Assembly (NCBI GenBank): GCA_963700925.1
Contig: OY969553.1
Span: 3,720,001 to 3,784,000 of the forward strand
Direction of reading: 5' to 3'
DNA from: CAWJMD01 sp963700925
Lineage (GTDB): Bacteria; Actinomycetota; Actinomycetes; Actinomycetales; CAWJMD01
Length of the DNA stretch: 64,000 bases
A program made the position numbers and the translations under genes. Below are positions 1 through 8,162 of the stretch, piece after piece. Position 1 is the first letter of the stretch, and the number at the start of each line of letters is the position of its first letter. The notes under the pieces are model-generated. The model worked only from the letters and a program-made list of their open reading frames with translations, was not told where the DNA came from and searched no databases.

Positions 1-2
1 TC

Positions 3-992
3 GGGGCCGAGTTCGCGGTGATGTCGGCGCGGCGTTCGCAGATCGAGCCTCGCGCCGCCGAGGGCAGCCGCGCCGCTCGCACCACGCTGTTCGCGATGGA
101 GAACGTCTCCCTGATGCTCGCCTGCAGCCAGCTGGGCATCACGGTCTGCTCCCTCGGGCTCGGTGCGATCGCCGAGCCGGCTCTCGCGCACCTGCTCGAG
201 GCCCCGTTCGAGGCCCTCGGCATGCCGGAGGGCCTGCTGCACCCGGTGGCGTTCGCGGTCGCTCTGGCGGTCGTCGTCTACCTGCACGTCGTGGTCGGCG
301 AGATGGTGCCCAAGAACATCGCCATCGCGGTGCCCGAGCGGTCGGCGCTGCTGTTAGCTTCGCCACTTGTCTGGGTCGCCAGGGCGGTGACCCCGGTGAT
401 CTACGTACTCAACGCGGCGGCCAACGGATTGCTCCGGATGTTCGGCGTCGAGCCCAAGGACGAGGTGACCTCGACCTTCACGGTCGAGCAGGTCCAGTCG
501 ATCGTGCACGAGTCACGGCGAGCCGGTCTGATCGAGCACGGGGGCGTGCTGACCGGGGCCCTCGAGTTCAGCGACCGCGTGGCATCCGACGTCATGGTTG
601 GCGCCGACAGCCTCGTCACGGTGCCCGTGCGCTGCACGCCGGCACAGGTCGAGAAGCGGGTCGTGCAAACGGGTTTCAGCCGGTTCCCCGTCCTGGACGA
701 AGCCGGTGGTCTGTGTGGGTACCTGCACCTCAAGGACGTGCTCTACGAGGAGGACGAGCGCTACGACGAGCCGGTGCCGCCGGACTCGATCCGGCCCTTC
801 GAGGTCGTGCGCGCCGATGACGAGATCGAGGACGTGCTGGCCGCCATGCAGCGGAGCGGTTCGCACCTCGGTCAGGTGCTCGACCGCAGCGGCGCGACCC
901 TGGGCGTGGTGTTCCTCGAGGACGTCCTCGAGGAGCTCGTCGGCGAAATCCGCGACTTGAATCGGCGGGCCAACTTGCCCTATGCCCCCTGA
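3..992 (+). CDS. CNNM/HlyC-type membrane protein with CBS pair (5' truncated by window edge)
   Basis: The reading frame is open from the first bases and already carries the typical AEFAVMSARRSQIE stretch of the DUF21 (CNNM) domain, so the true start lies upstream of the window. Residues up to about 150 form DUF21, with several hydrophobic segments and a VGEMVPKNIAI motif. Two CBS motifs follow at about residues 185-310. The protein ends shortly after the CBS pair, so the C-terminal CorC_HlyC domain seen in longer relatives is absent. Members of this family are inner-membrane proteins linked to Mg2+ or Co2+ efflux or homeostasis. The nature of the transported ion is inference from the family. 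Confidence 0.9.
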   Translation, partial: GAEFAVMSARRSQIEPRAAEGSRAARTTLFAMENVSLMLACSQLGITVCSLGLGAIAEPALAHLLEAPFEALGMPEGLLHPVAFAVALAVVVYLHVVVGEMVPKNIAIAVPERSALLLASPLVWVARAVTPVIYVLNAAANGLLRMFGVEPKDEVTSTFTVEQVQSIVHESRRAGLIEHGGVLTGALEFSDRVASDVMVGADSLVTVPVRCTPAQVEKRVVQTGFSRFPVLDEAGGLCGYLHLKDVLYEEDERYDEPVPPDSIRPFEVVRADDEIEDVLAAMQRSGSHLGQVLDRSGATLGVVFLEDVLEELVGEIRDLNRRANLPYAP

Positions 993-1036
993 TGCCCGTT
1001 ATAGTCCCGTGATCTCACCCACCGGCCGTGGGTGAG
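975..1036 (+). promoter_or_regulatory. Candidate promoter and 5'-UTR hairpin of the M15 peptidase gene
   Basis: A TTGCCC (975-980) and a TATAGT (1000-1005), 19 bp apart, resemble a housekeeping sigma promoter. A perfect 9-bp stem with a 5-nt loop (CTCACCCAC/GTGGGTGAG, 1014-1036) would sit at the very 5' end of the resulting mRNA. A second CCGCCC/GGGCGG pairing is possible just downstream. The stem could alternatively end transcription of the CNNM gene, but no T-run follows it. Confidence 0.35.
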
Positions 1037-1109
1037 TCCTGCGTCCGCCCGGATCGGCGATGGGCGGCGCGCAGCCTGTGCAACTGTCGTCGCACCGGAG
1101 GTTCAGTTC

Positions 1110-2486
1110 GTGGGTTCGCATCGTGCGCCCGGTCCCGTTGGGGACCGCAGCGTCATCGACTCGACCCCTGAGACGGACCAGCCCTCGATCAGCCCCCGCC
1201 GTGCCTTTCGCGCGGCGCTGGCTGCCCAGGCGGCGGTGGACCAGGAATCCCGGGTGGTCCTCGCCGAGCGCGCGGCCCAGGCGGCTCTCGCCCTCACGTC
1301 CCAGGACCCTGAGCCCCCGACGGCGGAGTCCGCGGCTCCCGAGTCCCTGAGCACGCAGTCCCTCGCGTCCCTCGCGTCCCTCGCGACACAGGCCCTGCCA
1401 CGCGCCGAGACGCAGCCTCTGCCCGTCGCACCGACGCAGCCGATCCCTGCCGAGGCGAAGGCGCCCGGCGACACCGGCAGCCACGAGGCGATGACCCTCC
1501 AGCGCCTGCTGACGGCTCGCGCTGGCATGGACGACCCTCTCCCCGAGCGCGACACCGACGCCCCCGCGGACGATGGCGACGGCAGCGACGAGAAGTACCA
1601 GGACGGCCACGCCGGTGAGCCGCTGGCCGACGTCATCCCACTGACCCGTCGCGAGCTGCGCGCCCGTGCCAGCGGCAAGCCGGCGCGGCAGCCGCTCGTC
1701 ACCCACCTGCCACGGGTCGGCATCGTCGCCGCGCTCGGCGTCGCGACGATCGTGACGCCCGTCGTGGGCCTCGGCGCGGTCGACGCGTCCCAGACCTCGG
1801 ACGCGACCGCTGCTGTCTCGGGAACGGGCGAGCCGTCCCGGGCCGCGCAGGCGCTCGCGCTCGCCCCGACGGTCTCGGCCGACTTCTCCGTCATTCCGGT
1901 CGAGGACGCGACGCCGCTGGGGCAGCCGCCGGCCAGCATGGTGTCCGCCCTGGGGCGGGTGCTGACGGCCGACCAGCTGGCGGCGATGCGCGCCATGGGC
2001 GAGCGGGCCAGCCGCGCACAGCAGCGCGCGGCGCTGCCGGGCTGCAGCGGCAAGGTCGCTGAGACAGACGCCGCCAACGGCCGCCTGGACACCGACGACC
2101 TGTGCGAGATCTGGGTCGACGGCAAGCTGCTGCGGGGCGACGCCGCGCTCGCCCTGGCCCGGCTGAACGCCGAGTTCGTGGACGAGTTCGGCAAGGACAT
2201 GTGCGTCACCGGCGCCTACCGCTCCTACTCCGAGCAGGTGGCCGTGCGCGCGCGCAAGCCCGGCCTGGCGGCGAAACCCGGTACCAGCCAGCACGGCTGG
2301 GGTCTGGCGGTCGACCTGTGCAGCAGCGAGGCCAAGAGCGGTTCCGCGCGGTACGCGTGGATGCGCGAGAACGCCCCCGACTTCGGGTGGGACAACCCCG
2401 ACTGGGCACGCCAGGGTGGCAGCGGCGCCTTCGAGCCGTGGCACTGGGAGTACGTCGCGGGCCAGGACGAGAAGGACGTCTCCTGA
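1110..2486 (+). CDS. D-alanyl-D-alanine carboxypeptidase-like protein (peptidase M15B, VanY family)
   Basis: The C-terminal ~150 residues form a VanY/M15 domain: the zinc-site segment SQHGWGLAVDLC and the later EPWHWEYV motif are both intact. The N-terminal half is a long, low-complexity Ala/Ser/Pro region, followed by a membrane-spanning segment (VGIVAALGVATIVTPVVGLG) and an extracytoplasmic stalk. The protein is therefore probably a type II membrane protein acting on peptidoglycan stem peptides. I choose the GTG at 1110 because GGAGG at 1097-1101 precedes it. An upstream in-frame GTG at 1032 has no such site. A tRNA-Arg follows directly. Confidence 0.85.
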   Translation: MGSHRAPGPVGDRSVIDSTPETDQPSISPRRAFRAALAAQAAVDQESRVVLAERAAQAALALTSQDPEPPTAESAAPESLSTQSLASLASLATQALPRAETQPLPVAPTQPIPAEAKAPGDTGSHEAMTLQRLLTARAGMDDPLPERDTDAPADDGDGSDEKYQDGHAGEPLADVIPLTRRELRARASGKPARQPLVTHLPRVGIVAALGVATIVTPVVGLGAVDASQTSDATAAVSGTGEPSRAAQALALAPTVSADFSVIPVEDATPLGQPPASMVSALGRVLTADQLAAMRAMGERASRAQQRAALPGCSGKVAETDAANGRLDTDDLCEIWVDGKLLRGDAALALARLNAEFVDEFGKDMCVTGAYRSYSEQVAVRARKPGLAAKPGTSQHGWGLAVDLCSSEAKSGSARYAWMRENAPDFGWDNPDWARQGGSGAFEPWHWEYVAGQDEKDVS

Positions 2487-2523
2487 CAGACTGCTAGGCT
2501 CACCGCGCGGCTGGGCCGCGAGA

Positions 2524-2595
2524 GCCCCCGTAGCTCAGGGGATAGAGCACCGCCCTCCGGAGGCGGGAGCGCAGGTTCGAATCCTGCCGGGGGCG
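2524..2595 (+). tRNA. tRNA-Arg (anticodon CCG)
   Basis: A complete cloverleaf can be drawn. The acceptor GCCCCCG pairs with CGGGGGC, the D stem is GCTC/GAGC, the anticodon stem is CCGCC/GGCGG with loop CTCCGGA, and the T arm is GCAGG-TTCGAAT-CCTGC. The discriminator base is G and CCA is not encoded. The anticodon CCG reads the CGG arginine codon, which is frequent in this genome. Confidence 0.95.
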
Positions 2596-2614
2596 CACTG
2601 TGACCTCTCGGGAC

Positions 2615-2654
2615 ACAGGAACGGGTCGAACCCTATGGTTCGGCCCGTTCCTGT
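2615..2654 (+). terminator. Strong hairpin terminator behind tRNA-Arg
   Basis: An 18-bp inverted repeat (2615-2632 with 2637-2654) with a CTAT loop contains only one G-T wobble. It lies 20 bp after the tRNA end. The following TGTGCGG is not a clear U-tract, as is common for actinobacterial terminators. Confidence 0.7.
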
Positions 2655-2677
2655 TGTGCGGGTGGACGTTCGAGCGC

Positions 2678-2925
2678 CTACGGCAGTGGCAGTCCAGACC
2701 GCAGGCGTCTCACCTGGATGTCTGACGCGGCGATGTCGGCCCCCGAGGTTCTCTGCGCCGCAAGCTCGGCCTCCGGGGGCTTGGTGGACGTGAAGAGCCA
2801 GGTGTCGAAGAACGGGGCCGAGGTCGCGGCCCGACAGCCGCTCGGCGTGCCGGATGAACTCCTCCGTGGTCGCCGGGGTGCCGGCCTGTGACTCGGTCCA
2901 GCGGCGCAGGATCGACACGGATCGA
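2678..2925 (-). pseudogene. C-terminal remnant of an M1 family aminopeptidase
   Basis: Minus-strand translation gives ILRRWTESQAG, then TTEEFIRHAERLSGRDLGP in one frame and FFDTWLFTSTKPPEAEL up to a TAG at 2678-2680 in the next. This is the typical end of M1 (aminopeptidase N-like) metallopeptidases, where the TTEEF block is followed by FFDTWLY. The frame change near 2800-2806 needs one extra base. Similarity stops abruptly near 2925, so the catalytic HEXXH domain is missing. This is a decayed fragment without a start codon. Confidence 0.7.
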
Positions 2926-3279
2926 CTCTTCCTGCTGGTCGGCGCGGTCGTCGCCGCGTCCCCGACGGATCCGGAGGTCGACCATCCGCGCCTGCCGTCG
3001 CTTCTCGACGAGATCATCGCCCTCGACCCAACATCGTCGAAAGACACGATACGACTGCGCAACTGGCTGCTGCTGAACCTGTGGCCGGCGTTCGGCGACC
3101 AGGCATCGCTCGACCGCGCCTACAAGGCGGCTCGAGGTCCGCAGGCGAAGGGCGACCTCAGTAGAACGCTGCCCCGCCACGCGGGCCAGAGTTGGCTGAG
3201 TGACGCTCAGTCATCCGACCGGGTACCGAACTCGCCGGTTCTGGTGCGTGCCTCACCGGTCTGGTTGAGCATCCCGTAG
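2854..3279 (+). pseudogene. Unrecognised open frame, probably gene debris
   Basis: From about 2927 to 3165 the plus-strand frame looks coding: third positions are GC-rich and the translation (DRLFLLVGAVVAASPTDPE, later SLLDEIIALDP and LRNWLLLNLWPAFGDQ) is protein-like. Its first ~25 codons overlap the antisense M1 remnant, and its last ~24 codons overlap the 3' end of the convergent enoyl-CoA hydratase gene. There is no convincing ribosome binding site at 2854. I do not recognise the family. It is most likely a truncated fragment brought in by rearrangement next to the tRNA gene. Confidence 0.3.
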
Positions 3280-4016
3280 GCGAGGCGCTCCACCAGCAGA
3301 GCCACCGCCGTGGGCGACTCGGCGACCGCGTCGATGGCCTGTTTGGCCACGGCCACCGCCAGTGCCGGCTTGGCGGCGACGACTTCGGCCAGCTCCAGCG
3401 CCCGCTCGAGCGCCTTTCCGGCCCCGACCACCTCGGTGACCAGCCCGAGACGGTACGCCTCGGTCGCCCCGAACCGTTCTCCGAGCAGGACCAGCTCTCG
3501 CGCCCGGGCCGGGCCGCAGGCACGCACGATCCGGGTCAGCCCGCCCGAGCTCGGCACGATGCCGAGGCCCACCTCGGGCAGGCCGAAGGTGGCCGTCTCA
3601 TCCGCCACCCGCAGGTCGGCGGCAAGTGCCAGCTCCAGCCCGCCGCCGAGGCAGTAGCCGTGGACCGCGGCCACGGTGACCTGCGGCAACCCGGCCAGCA
3701 GCTCGTACACGCGGCCGCTGCCCCGGTAGTAGGCAGCGATGCTCTCCGGCCGCAGGTCTCGGATCTCGGTCACGTCGGCGCCGGCCGAGAACGCCCGGCC
3801 GGCCCCGGTGACGACCACAGCGCGGCTGGCCGCGACCACCGGCCCGGTCAGTGCCGCCGCGAGCTGCTCCTCCAGGTCGAACGAGAGCGCGTTGAGCTTC
3901 GCGTCGCGGCTGAGCGTGACGACGGCCACCGGGCCACGCGCCTCCACCTGCACGGTGGCATCGGCCGAGCCTGCCGACCCGACTGCCTCGCCTGGATCCC
4001 CGACCTGACGCGTCAC
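3207..4016 (-). CDS. Enoyl-CoA hydratase/isomerase (crotonase) family protein
   Basis: This 269-residue protein has the full crotonase fold signature. The oxyanion-hole segment AFSAGADVTEI is followed by YCLGGGLELALAADLRVA, which carries the first catalytic Glu position, and by FGLPEVGLGIVPSSGG with the second Glu. It would hydrate a trans-2-enoyl-CoA to a 3-hydroxyacyl-CoA in the cytoplasm. Its GTG start overlaps the stop of the acyl-CoA dehydrogenase gene (GTGA), so the two are translationally coupled. It is the last gene of a minus-strand operon that also encodes an importer, an acyl-CoA synthetase and an SDR. The exact acyl substrate cannot be read from the sequence. Confidence 0.9.
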   Translation of the reverse strand: MTRQVGDPGEAVGSAGSADATVQVEARGPVAVVTLSRDAKLNALSFDLEEQLAAALTGPVVAASRAVVVTGAGRAFSAGADVTEIRDLRPESIAAYYRGSGRVYELLAGLPQVTVAAVHGYCLGGGLELALAADLRVADETATFGLPEVGLGIVPSSGGLTRIVRACGPARARELVLLGERFGATEAYRLGLVTEVVGAGKALERALELAEVVAAKPALAVAVAKQAIDAVAESPTAVALLVERLAYGMLNQTGEARTRTGEFGTRSDD

Positions 4017-5200
4017 CGGGCCGCTACCGGTGTCGGCGCTGACTCCGGGAAGCCGATGATTGCCCCGACGCCCCGCTTGGCGATCTCGTTGCCGATCACC
4101 AGGCGCTGGATCTCCGACGTCCCCTCCCAGATCCGGTCCACGCGCACCTCCCGGTACAGCCGCTCAACGGGGTTGTCGCGCATGTAGCCGCGGCCGCCGA
4201 AGATCTGCACAGCCCGGTCGAGGCAGCGCCCGGCGGCCTCCGAAGCGGACAGCTTCACGGTCGCGCTCTTCGCGTGCAGGGTCTTGCGGTCCAGGCCGCG
4301 GTCCGCTTCCCAGCCGACCTGGTAGGCGAGCAGGCGGTTCGTGGCCACCTCCATCACGTTCTCGGCGAGCATCGCCTGGATCAGCTGGAACCGGGAGATC
4401 GGCTGGTCGAACTGGATCCGGGAGTTCGCCCACTCCGCGGCCAGCTGCGTGGCCCGCTCGGACGCGCCGACGTCCCTGGCGCCGATCATGAGTCGCTCCT
4501 CGACGAACCAGTCGCGGGTCAGCTCGTAGCCCTGCCCGATCTCACCGAGCACAGCGTCTGCGCCGACCCGTACGTCGGTGAACGTCATCTCCGGGTGCTC
4601 GTAGACGAAGGTGTGCGTGAACCTCGGGATCCGGGTGATCTCCACCCCCGGCAGGTCCTTGTCGACGAGGAACAAGGTGGGGGCGCCCTCGACGCCGGCC
4701 AGCAGGATGATGAAGTCGGCCACGTCCCCGACGGTGACGAACCACTTCTCGCCGTTGATCACGTAGCCGTCGCCGTCCTTGCGGGCCGTGGTCGAGATCC
4801 GCTGCGGGTCCGAACCCGCTTCGGGCTCGGTGACTGCCACCGCGTCGCGCCGCTCGCCGCGAATCCCGGGCAGCAAGTAGCGCTCACGCTGTTCGGGGGT
4901 GCAGGCGCGCAGGGCGTTGGCCGGCCGCCAGACCGTGTCCCAGAGCGCGTTGGTGAGCCGGCCGAGCTCCTCCTGCACGACGACCTGCTCGAGCACCGAC
5001 AGCCCGGCGCCGCCCCACTCGGTCGGCATGTTGATCGCCTGCAGCCCGACGTCGAGAACCGCCCTGCGGATGTCAGCGTGGGCCTCGTGCGGCAGCCCGT
5101 TGTTCTCCTCGCACTCTTCTTCGTACTGCATGATCGTCTTGGTCAGTTGCGCGGCACGTTCCTTCAGCTCCCGCTGGCGAGCGGTGTACGTGAACTCCAT
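4013..5200 (-). CDS. Acyl-CoA dehydrogenase (FAD-dependent)
   Basis: At 395 residues it has normal family length. The N-terminal helical domain, the middle beta domain (AVTEPEAGSDPQRIS, then GEKWFVTVGD) and the C-terminal helical domain (QIFGGRGYMRDNPVERLYRE) are all present. The WEGTSEIQRLVI motif near the end contains the position of the usual catalytic Glu. It would oxidise an acyl-CoA to the 2-enoyl-CoA, the step before the overlapping crotonase. GGAG precedes the ATG at 5200. The protein lies 70 bp downstream of the frameshifted acyl-CoA synthetase gene in the same operon. Confidence 0.92.
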   Translation of the reverse strand: MEFTYTARQRELKERAAQLTKTIMQYEEECEENNGLPHEAHADIRRAVLDVGLQAINMPTEWGGAGLSVLEQVVVQEELGRLTNALWDTVWRPANALRACTPEQRERYLLPGIRGERRDAVAVTEPEAGSDPQRISTTARKDGDGYVINGEKWFVTVGDVADFIILLAGVEGAPTLFLVDKDLPGVEITRIPRFTHTFVYEHPEMTFTDVRVGADAVLGEIGQGYELTRDWFVEERLMIGARDVGASERATQLAAEWANSRIQFDQPISRFQLIQAMLAENVMEVATNRLLAYQVGWEADRGLDRKTLHAKSATVKLSASEAAGRCLDRAVQIFGGRGYMRDNPVERLYREVRVDRIWEGTSEIQRLVIGNEIAKRGVGAIIGFPESAPTPVAAR

Positions 5201-5270
5201 GGCGGTCTCCTGTCAGGCCTCGGGTCTGCTGTCGGTCGAGCTGTCGGTCGGTGGGTGGCGCAGCCGGATC

Positions 5271-7347
5271 TCAGTCGGTCTCGAGAACGATGCGGGCGTC
5301 GAGGCAGATTGCGCCGGACGGGGACACGGCCACGGGGTTGCACTCGATCTCGGCGATCTCGGGGTGTCGGGCCGCCAGCTGCGACAGCCGGGCGATCACG
5401 TCGCCGGCCGCGTCCAGATCCAGCACCGGCCGCCCTCGTCCCCCGGTCAGAAGCGGCGCTCCGCGTAGTTCGGTGAGCAGTGCTCGCCCGGCCGCCGCGT
5501 CCAAAGGGCCTAGGGCGCAGCGGATGTCGCTGAGCACCTCGGCGTACACACCGCCCATGCCGACCAGCACCACCGGGCCGAAGCGCCGGTCACGGCGCAC
5601 GCCGACCAGCAGCTCCACCGCGCCGTCGAGCTCGGCCATCTCCTCGACCGAGCAGGACGGGGGGCGCAGCCGTTGCTGGACGTCGGTCCATGCGTCACTC
5701 CAGCGCCACGGCGTCCCGGATGCCGAGGACCACGCCGCCCCGATCGGACTTGTGCTCGTCACCGAGAGCCTTGAGCACCAGCGGGTAGTGCAGCTCGCCC
5801 GCGGCCTGCCGTAACTCGTTCAGGTCGTGCACTTCTCGGGCCTGAGCTAGCGCCAGCCCCGCATCAGCGAGCAGCCGCCGGGCCGGGAAGTAGCCGCTGT
5901 CCGTGTGACCGACCGGGGCGGACGTGGGGATCTCCGGTGCGCCGGTCGGTACGTGGTCGGCCCGCCGGGCCAGCCGCGAGAGGACATGCACCGCGTCCTC
6001 CACGCTTCGGTACACCGGAACGCCGCCGGTGCGCAGCAGGTCGGCAGCCGGGCTCCGCCAGTTCATGGTCTGGAACACCAGGCTCGTGTCGGAGCCGGTC
6101 GCCAGATCCGCGATCGCTGTCGCGGCCTCGCGCTCGCCCACGCCCAGCACCGGGCTGTAGTTGCCGTACCCGCCGAAGTACCCGGTGACGAGCACCGCGT
6201 CCACCTCGGCGCTGTTCAGCAGGTGCCGGGTGATCCGCGTGAAGCAGGAGATGTCCTGCTCGCCGCCGCCGGCCACGTCCACCGGGTTGCTGACCCCTGC
6301 CGCCGGTGGCAGCTCCGCGCCGATCGCCTCGGTCAGCGCCGGGCTGAACTCCTCCACCGCCAGACCGGCGGCCTCGGCGCAGTCGCTCGCCACGGCTGCC
6401 TGGCCGCCGCCGTCGGCGAAGATCGCCACGCGTCGACCTCGCGGTGGGCGCGTGCGCAGCAGGCCCTGCAGCAGGTGCGCCATCTCCGTAGGCGCCGAAA
6501 CCTGCTCGACGCCGGCAGCCCGGCACGCCGCGTCGACGACCAGGGCTGGGGTGACCAGCGCACCCGTGTGCGATCGGGCCCCGCGCGCCGAGGCGGCACC
6601 GCGTCCCACGGCGAGCATGACCACCGGCTTGCCGGCCAGGTGCGCGGCGTGGGCTGCCCGAACGAAACGGCGCCCTTCGGGGAAGTCCTCGCAGTAGAGC
6701 GCGATCGCCCGCGTGCCCTCGTGCGACACGTACGCGTCGATCAGGTCGGCGGCGTCGATGTCGGCCTGGTTGCCCAGGCTGGCGAACCTGGAGAAGCCGA
6801 GCCCGTGGTCGGCGACGAGCATGGACAGCTCGAGCGCCATGTTGCCGCTCTGCGAGATCAGCCCGATCTCGCCGGCCGGCAGGTCGTTCGAGGTCAGCTC
6901 GAGCCCGCTGGTGTGGTCGAGCACCCCGAGGCAGTTCGGGCCGAGCAGGCACGCGCCCGCCTCCCTGACCTGGGCAGCGAACCGTTCCTGCTGACGACGG
7001 CCCTCTTCGCCGGCCTCGCCGAGCCCTCCGCTGATGCCGATGATGGCCTTGGCGCCGACCGAGAGAGCGTCGGACAGCGCCTCGGAGAATCCCGCGGCCG
7101 GAACCGCGATCACGACCAGATCGACCTGTTCGCCGACGTCACGCAGGCTGGGCCTGGCCTCGCGACCGAGCACGATCCCGCGGGTCCGGTTGATCAGGTG
7201 GACAGGGCGTGCACCGCGTAGCGCACGCACCGCGATCCAGTTTCCGTACTTGGTCTGGTCGTCGCTGGCGCCGATGACCGCGATGGACCGCGGGTCGAAC
7301 AGCGCGTCCAGGTCCCGGTCCGCGCTCTGCACGGTCGTCAGTGTCAC
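5271..7347 (-). pseudogene. ADP-forming acetate/acyl-CoA synthetase (CoA-binding plus ATP-grasp), frameshifted
   Basis: The first frame (7347 to 5695, 550 aa) begins FDPRSIAVIGASDD, a CoA-binding domain. It continues with the succinyl-CoA-ligase-like domains, including the phospho-His region SHTGALVTP, and enters the ATP-grasp domain (LVLKALGDEHKSDRGGVVLG). It then hits TGA. The remaining ATP-grasp part (ELLVGVRRDRRFGPVVLVG, ending ECNPVAVSPSG) continues in another frame down to 5271. One extra base near 5694-5699 explains the break. The GTG start overlaps the SDR stop (GTGA). If the shift is a sequencing error, the enzyme would activate an acid to its CoA thioester with ATP. If real, the activation step is lost. 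Confidence 0.8.
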
Positions 7348-8162
7348 AGCGCGTCTCCCTCCGCGAGGGCGGGCTGTCCCGCACCCCACGCGTCCGTGCC
7401 GCCGTCCACGACGACCGTCGTTCCGGTGATGTACCGGGCTGCCGGAGTGGCCAGGAAGGCGATCACCTCGCCGACCTCGTCCGGGTCGCCGAGGCGGCCG
7501 AGCGGGACGGCCTTGGTCCACGCGCTGATGGCCTCCGCGGAGTACTGCTCGCGCAGGCCGTCGGTGAGGATCGTGCCGGGCGCGACGGCGACGCTGCGGA
7601 TGCCGTACCGGCTCCACTCCAGCGCCAGCCCGCTCGCCAGGTTCTCGACCGCCGCCCGCGCCGAGGTGGCGTGCACCATGCCGGCGATGCCGCGCCGCGG
7701 CGAGAAGGCCACGAACACCACGAGCCCGCCGCGCCCGGGAATCATGGATCGGGTGGCCACCTCGTGGGTGACGCTCCAGGAGGCCTCGACGGCGATCCGG
7801 TGTACCGCCCGCCAGCCGTTGACGGAGATCTCCTCGGCGGGCGCCATGAACTGGCCACCCGCGTTGTTGACCAGCACGTCGATGCGGCGGTGCAGGCCGA
7901 GCACGGCGTCCACCATCGCCGCCACCTGGTCGGGTTCGCGGACGTCGCACGTGACGGTCTGGCACTCGGCCCCGGTGTCAGCGACCAGCTTCGCGGTCTG
8001 CGCCAGCGGCAGCTCCCGACGCCCGGCGATGACGACCTTCGCCCCGGCGCTGGCGCAGGCCAGAGCGGTCGCCCGGCCGATGCCGGTGCCGCCGCCGGTG
8101 ATCAGGACCACCCGGCCGGCGAGTGCATCGGCGCGCAGCGTCCGATGGTGGCCGCTTGTCAT
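7344..8162 (-). CDS. Short-chain dehydrogenase/reductase, atypical catalytic site
   Basis: The 272-residue protein has the Rossmann nucleotide motif TGGGTGIGRA near its start, then CDVREPDQV and NNAGGQF. It ends with ITGTTVVVDGGTDAW. At the place of the usual Ser-Tyr-x-x-x-Lys triad it reads FSPRRGIAGMVHATSARAAVENLA, so the Tyr and Lys are replaced by His and Arg. This resembles 2,4-dienoyl-CoA-reductase-like SDRs rather than classical alcohol dehydrogenases. The ATG overlaps the stop of the ABC ATPase gene (ATGA), and its stop overlaps the start of the acyl-CoA synthetase gene (GTGA). Context suggests it acts on an acyl-CoA intermediate. Confidence 0.88.
   Translation of the reverse strand: MTSGHHRTLRADALAGRVVLITGGGTGIGRATALACASAGAKVVIAGRRELPLAQTAKLVADTGAECQTVTCDVREPDQVAAMVDAVLGLHRRIDVLVNNAGGQFMAPAEEISVNGWRAVHRIAVEASWSVTHEVATRSMIPGRGGLVVFVAFSPRRGIAGMVHATSARAAVENLASGLALEWSRYGIRSVAVAPGTILTDGLREQYSAEAISAWTKAVPLGRLGDPDEVGEVIAFLATPAARYITGTTVVVDGGTDAWGAGQPALAEGDAL

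Noticed and set aside
1006..1109. c-di-AMP (ydaO) riboswitch before the M15 peptidase gene
   Set aside because: Hairpins are present but the conserved ydaO core sequences are not visible.
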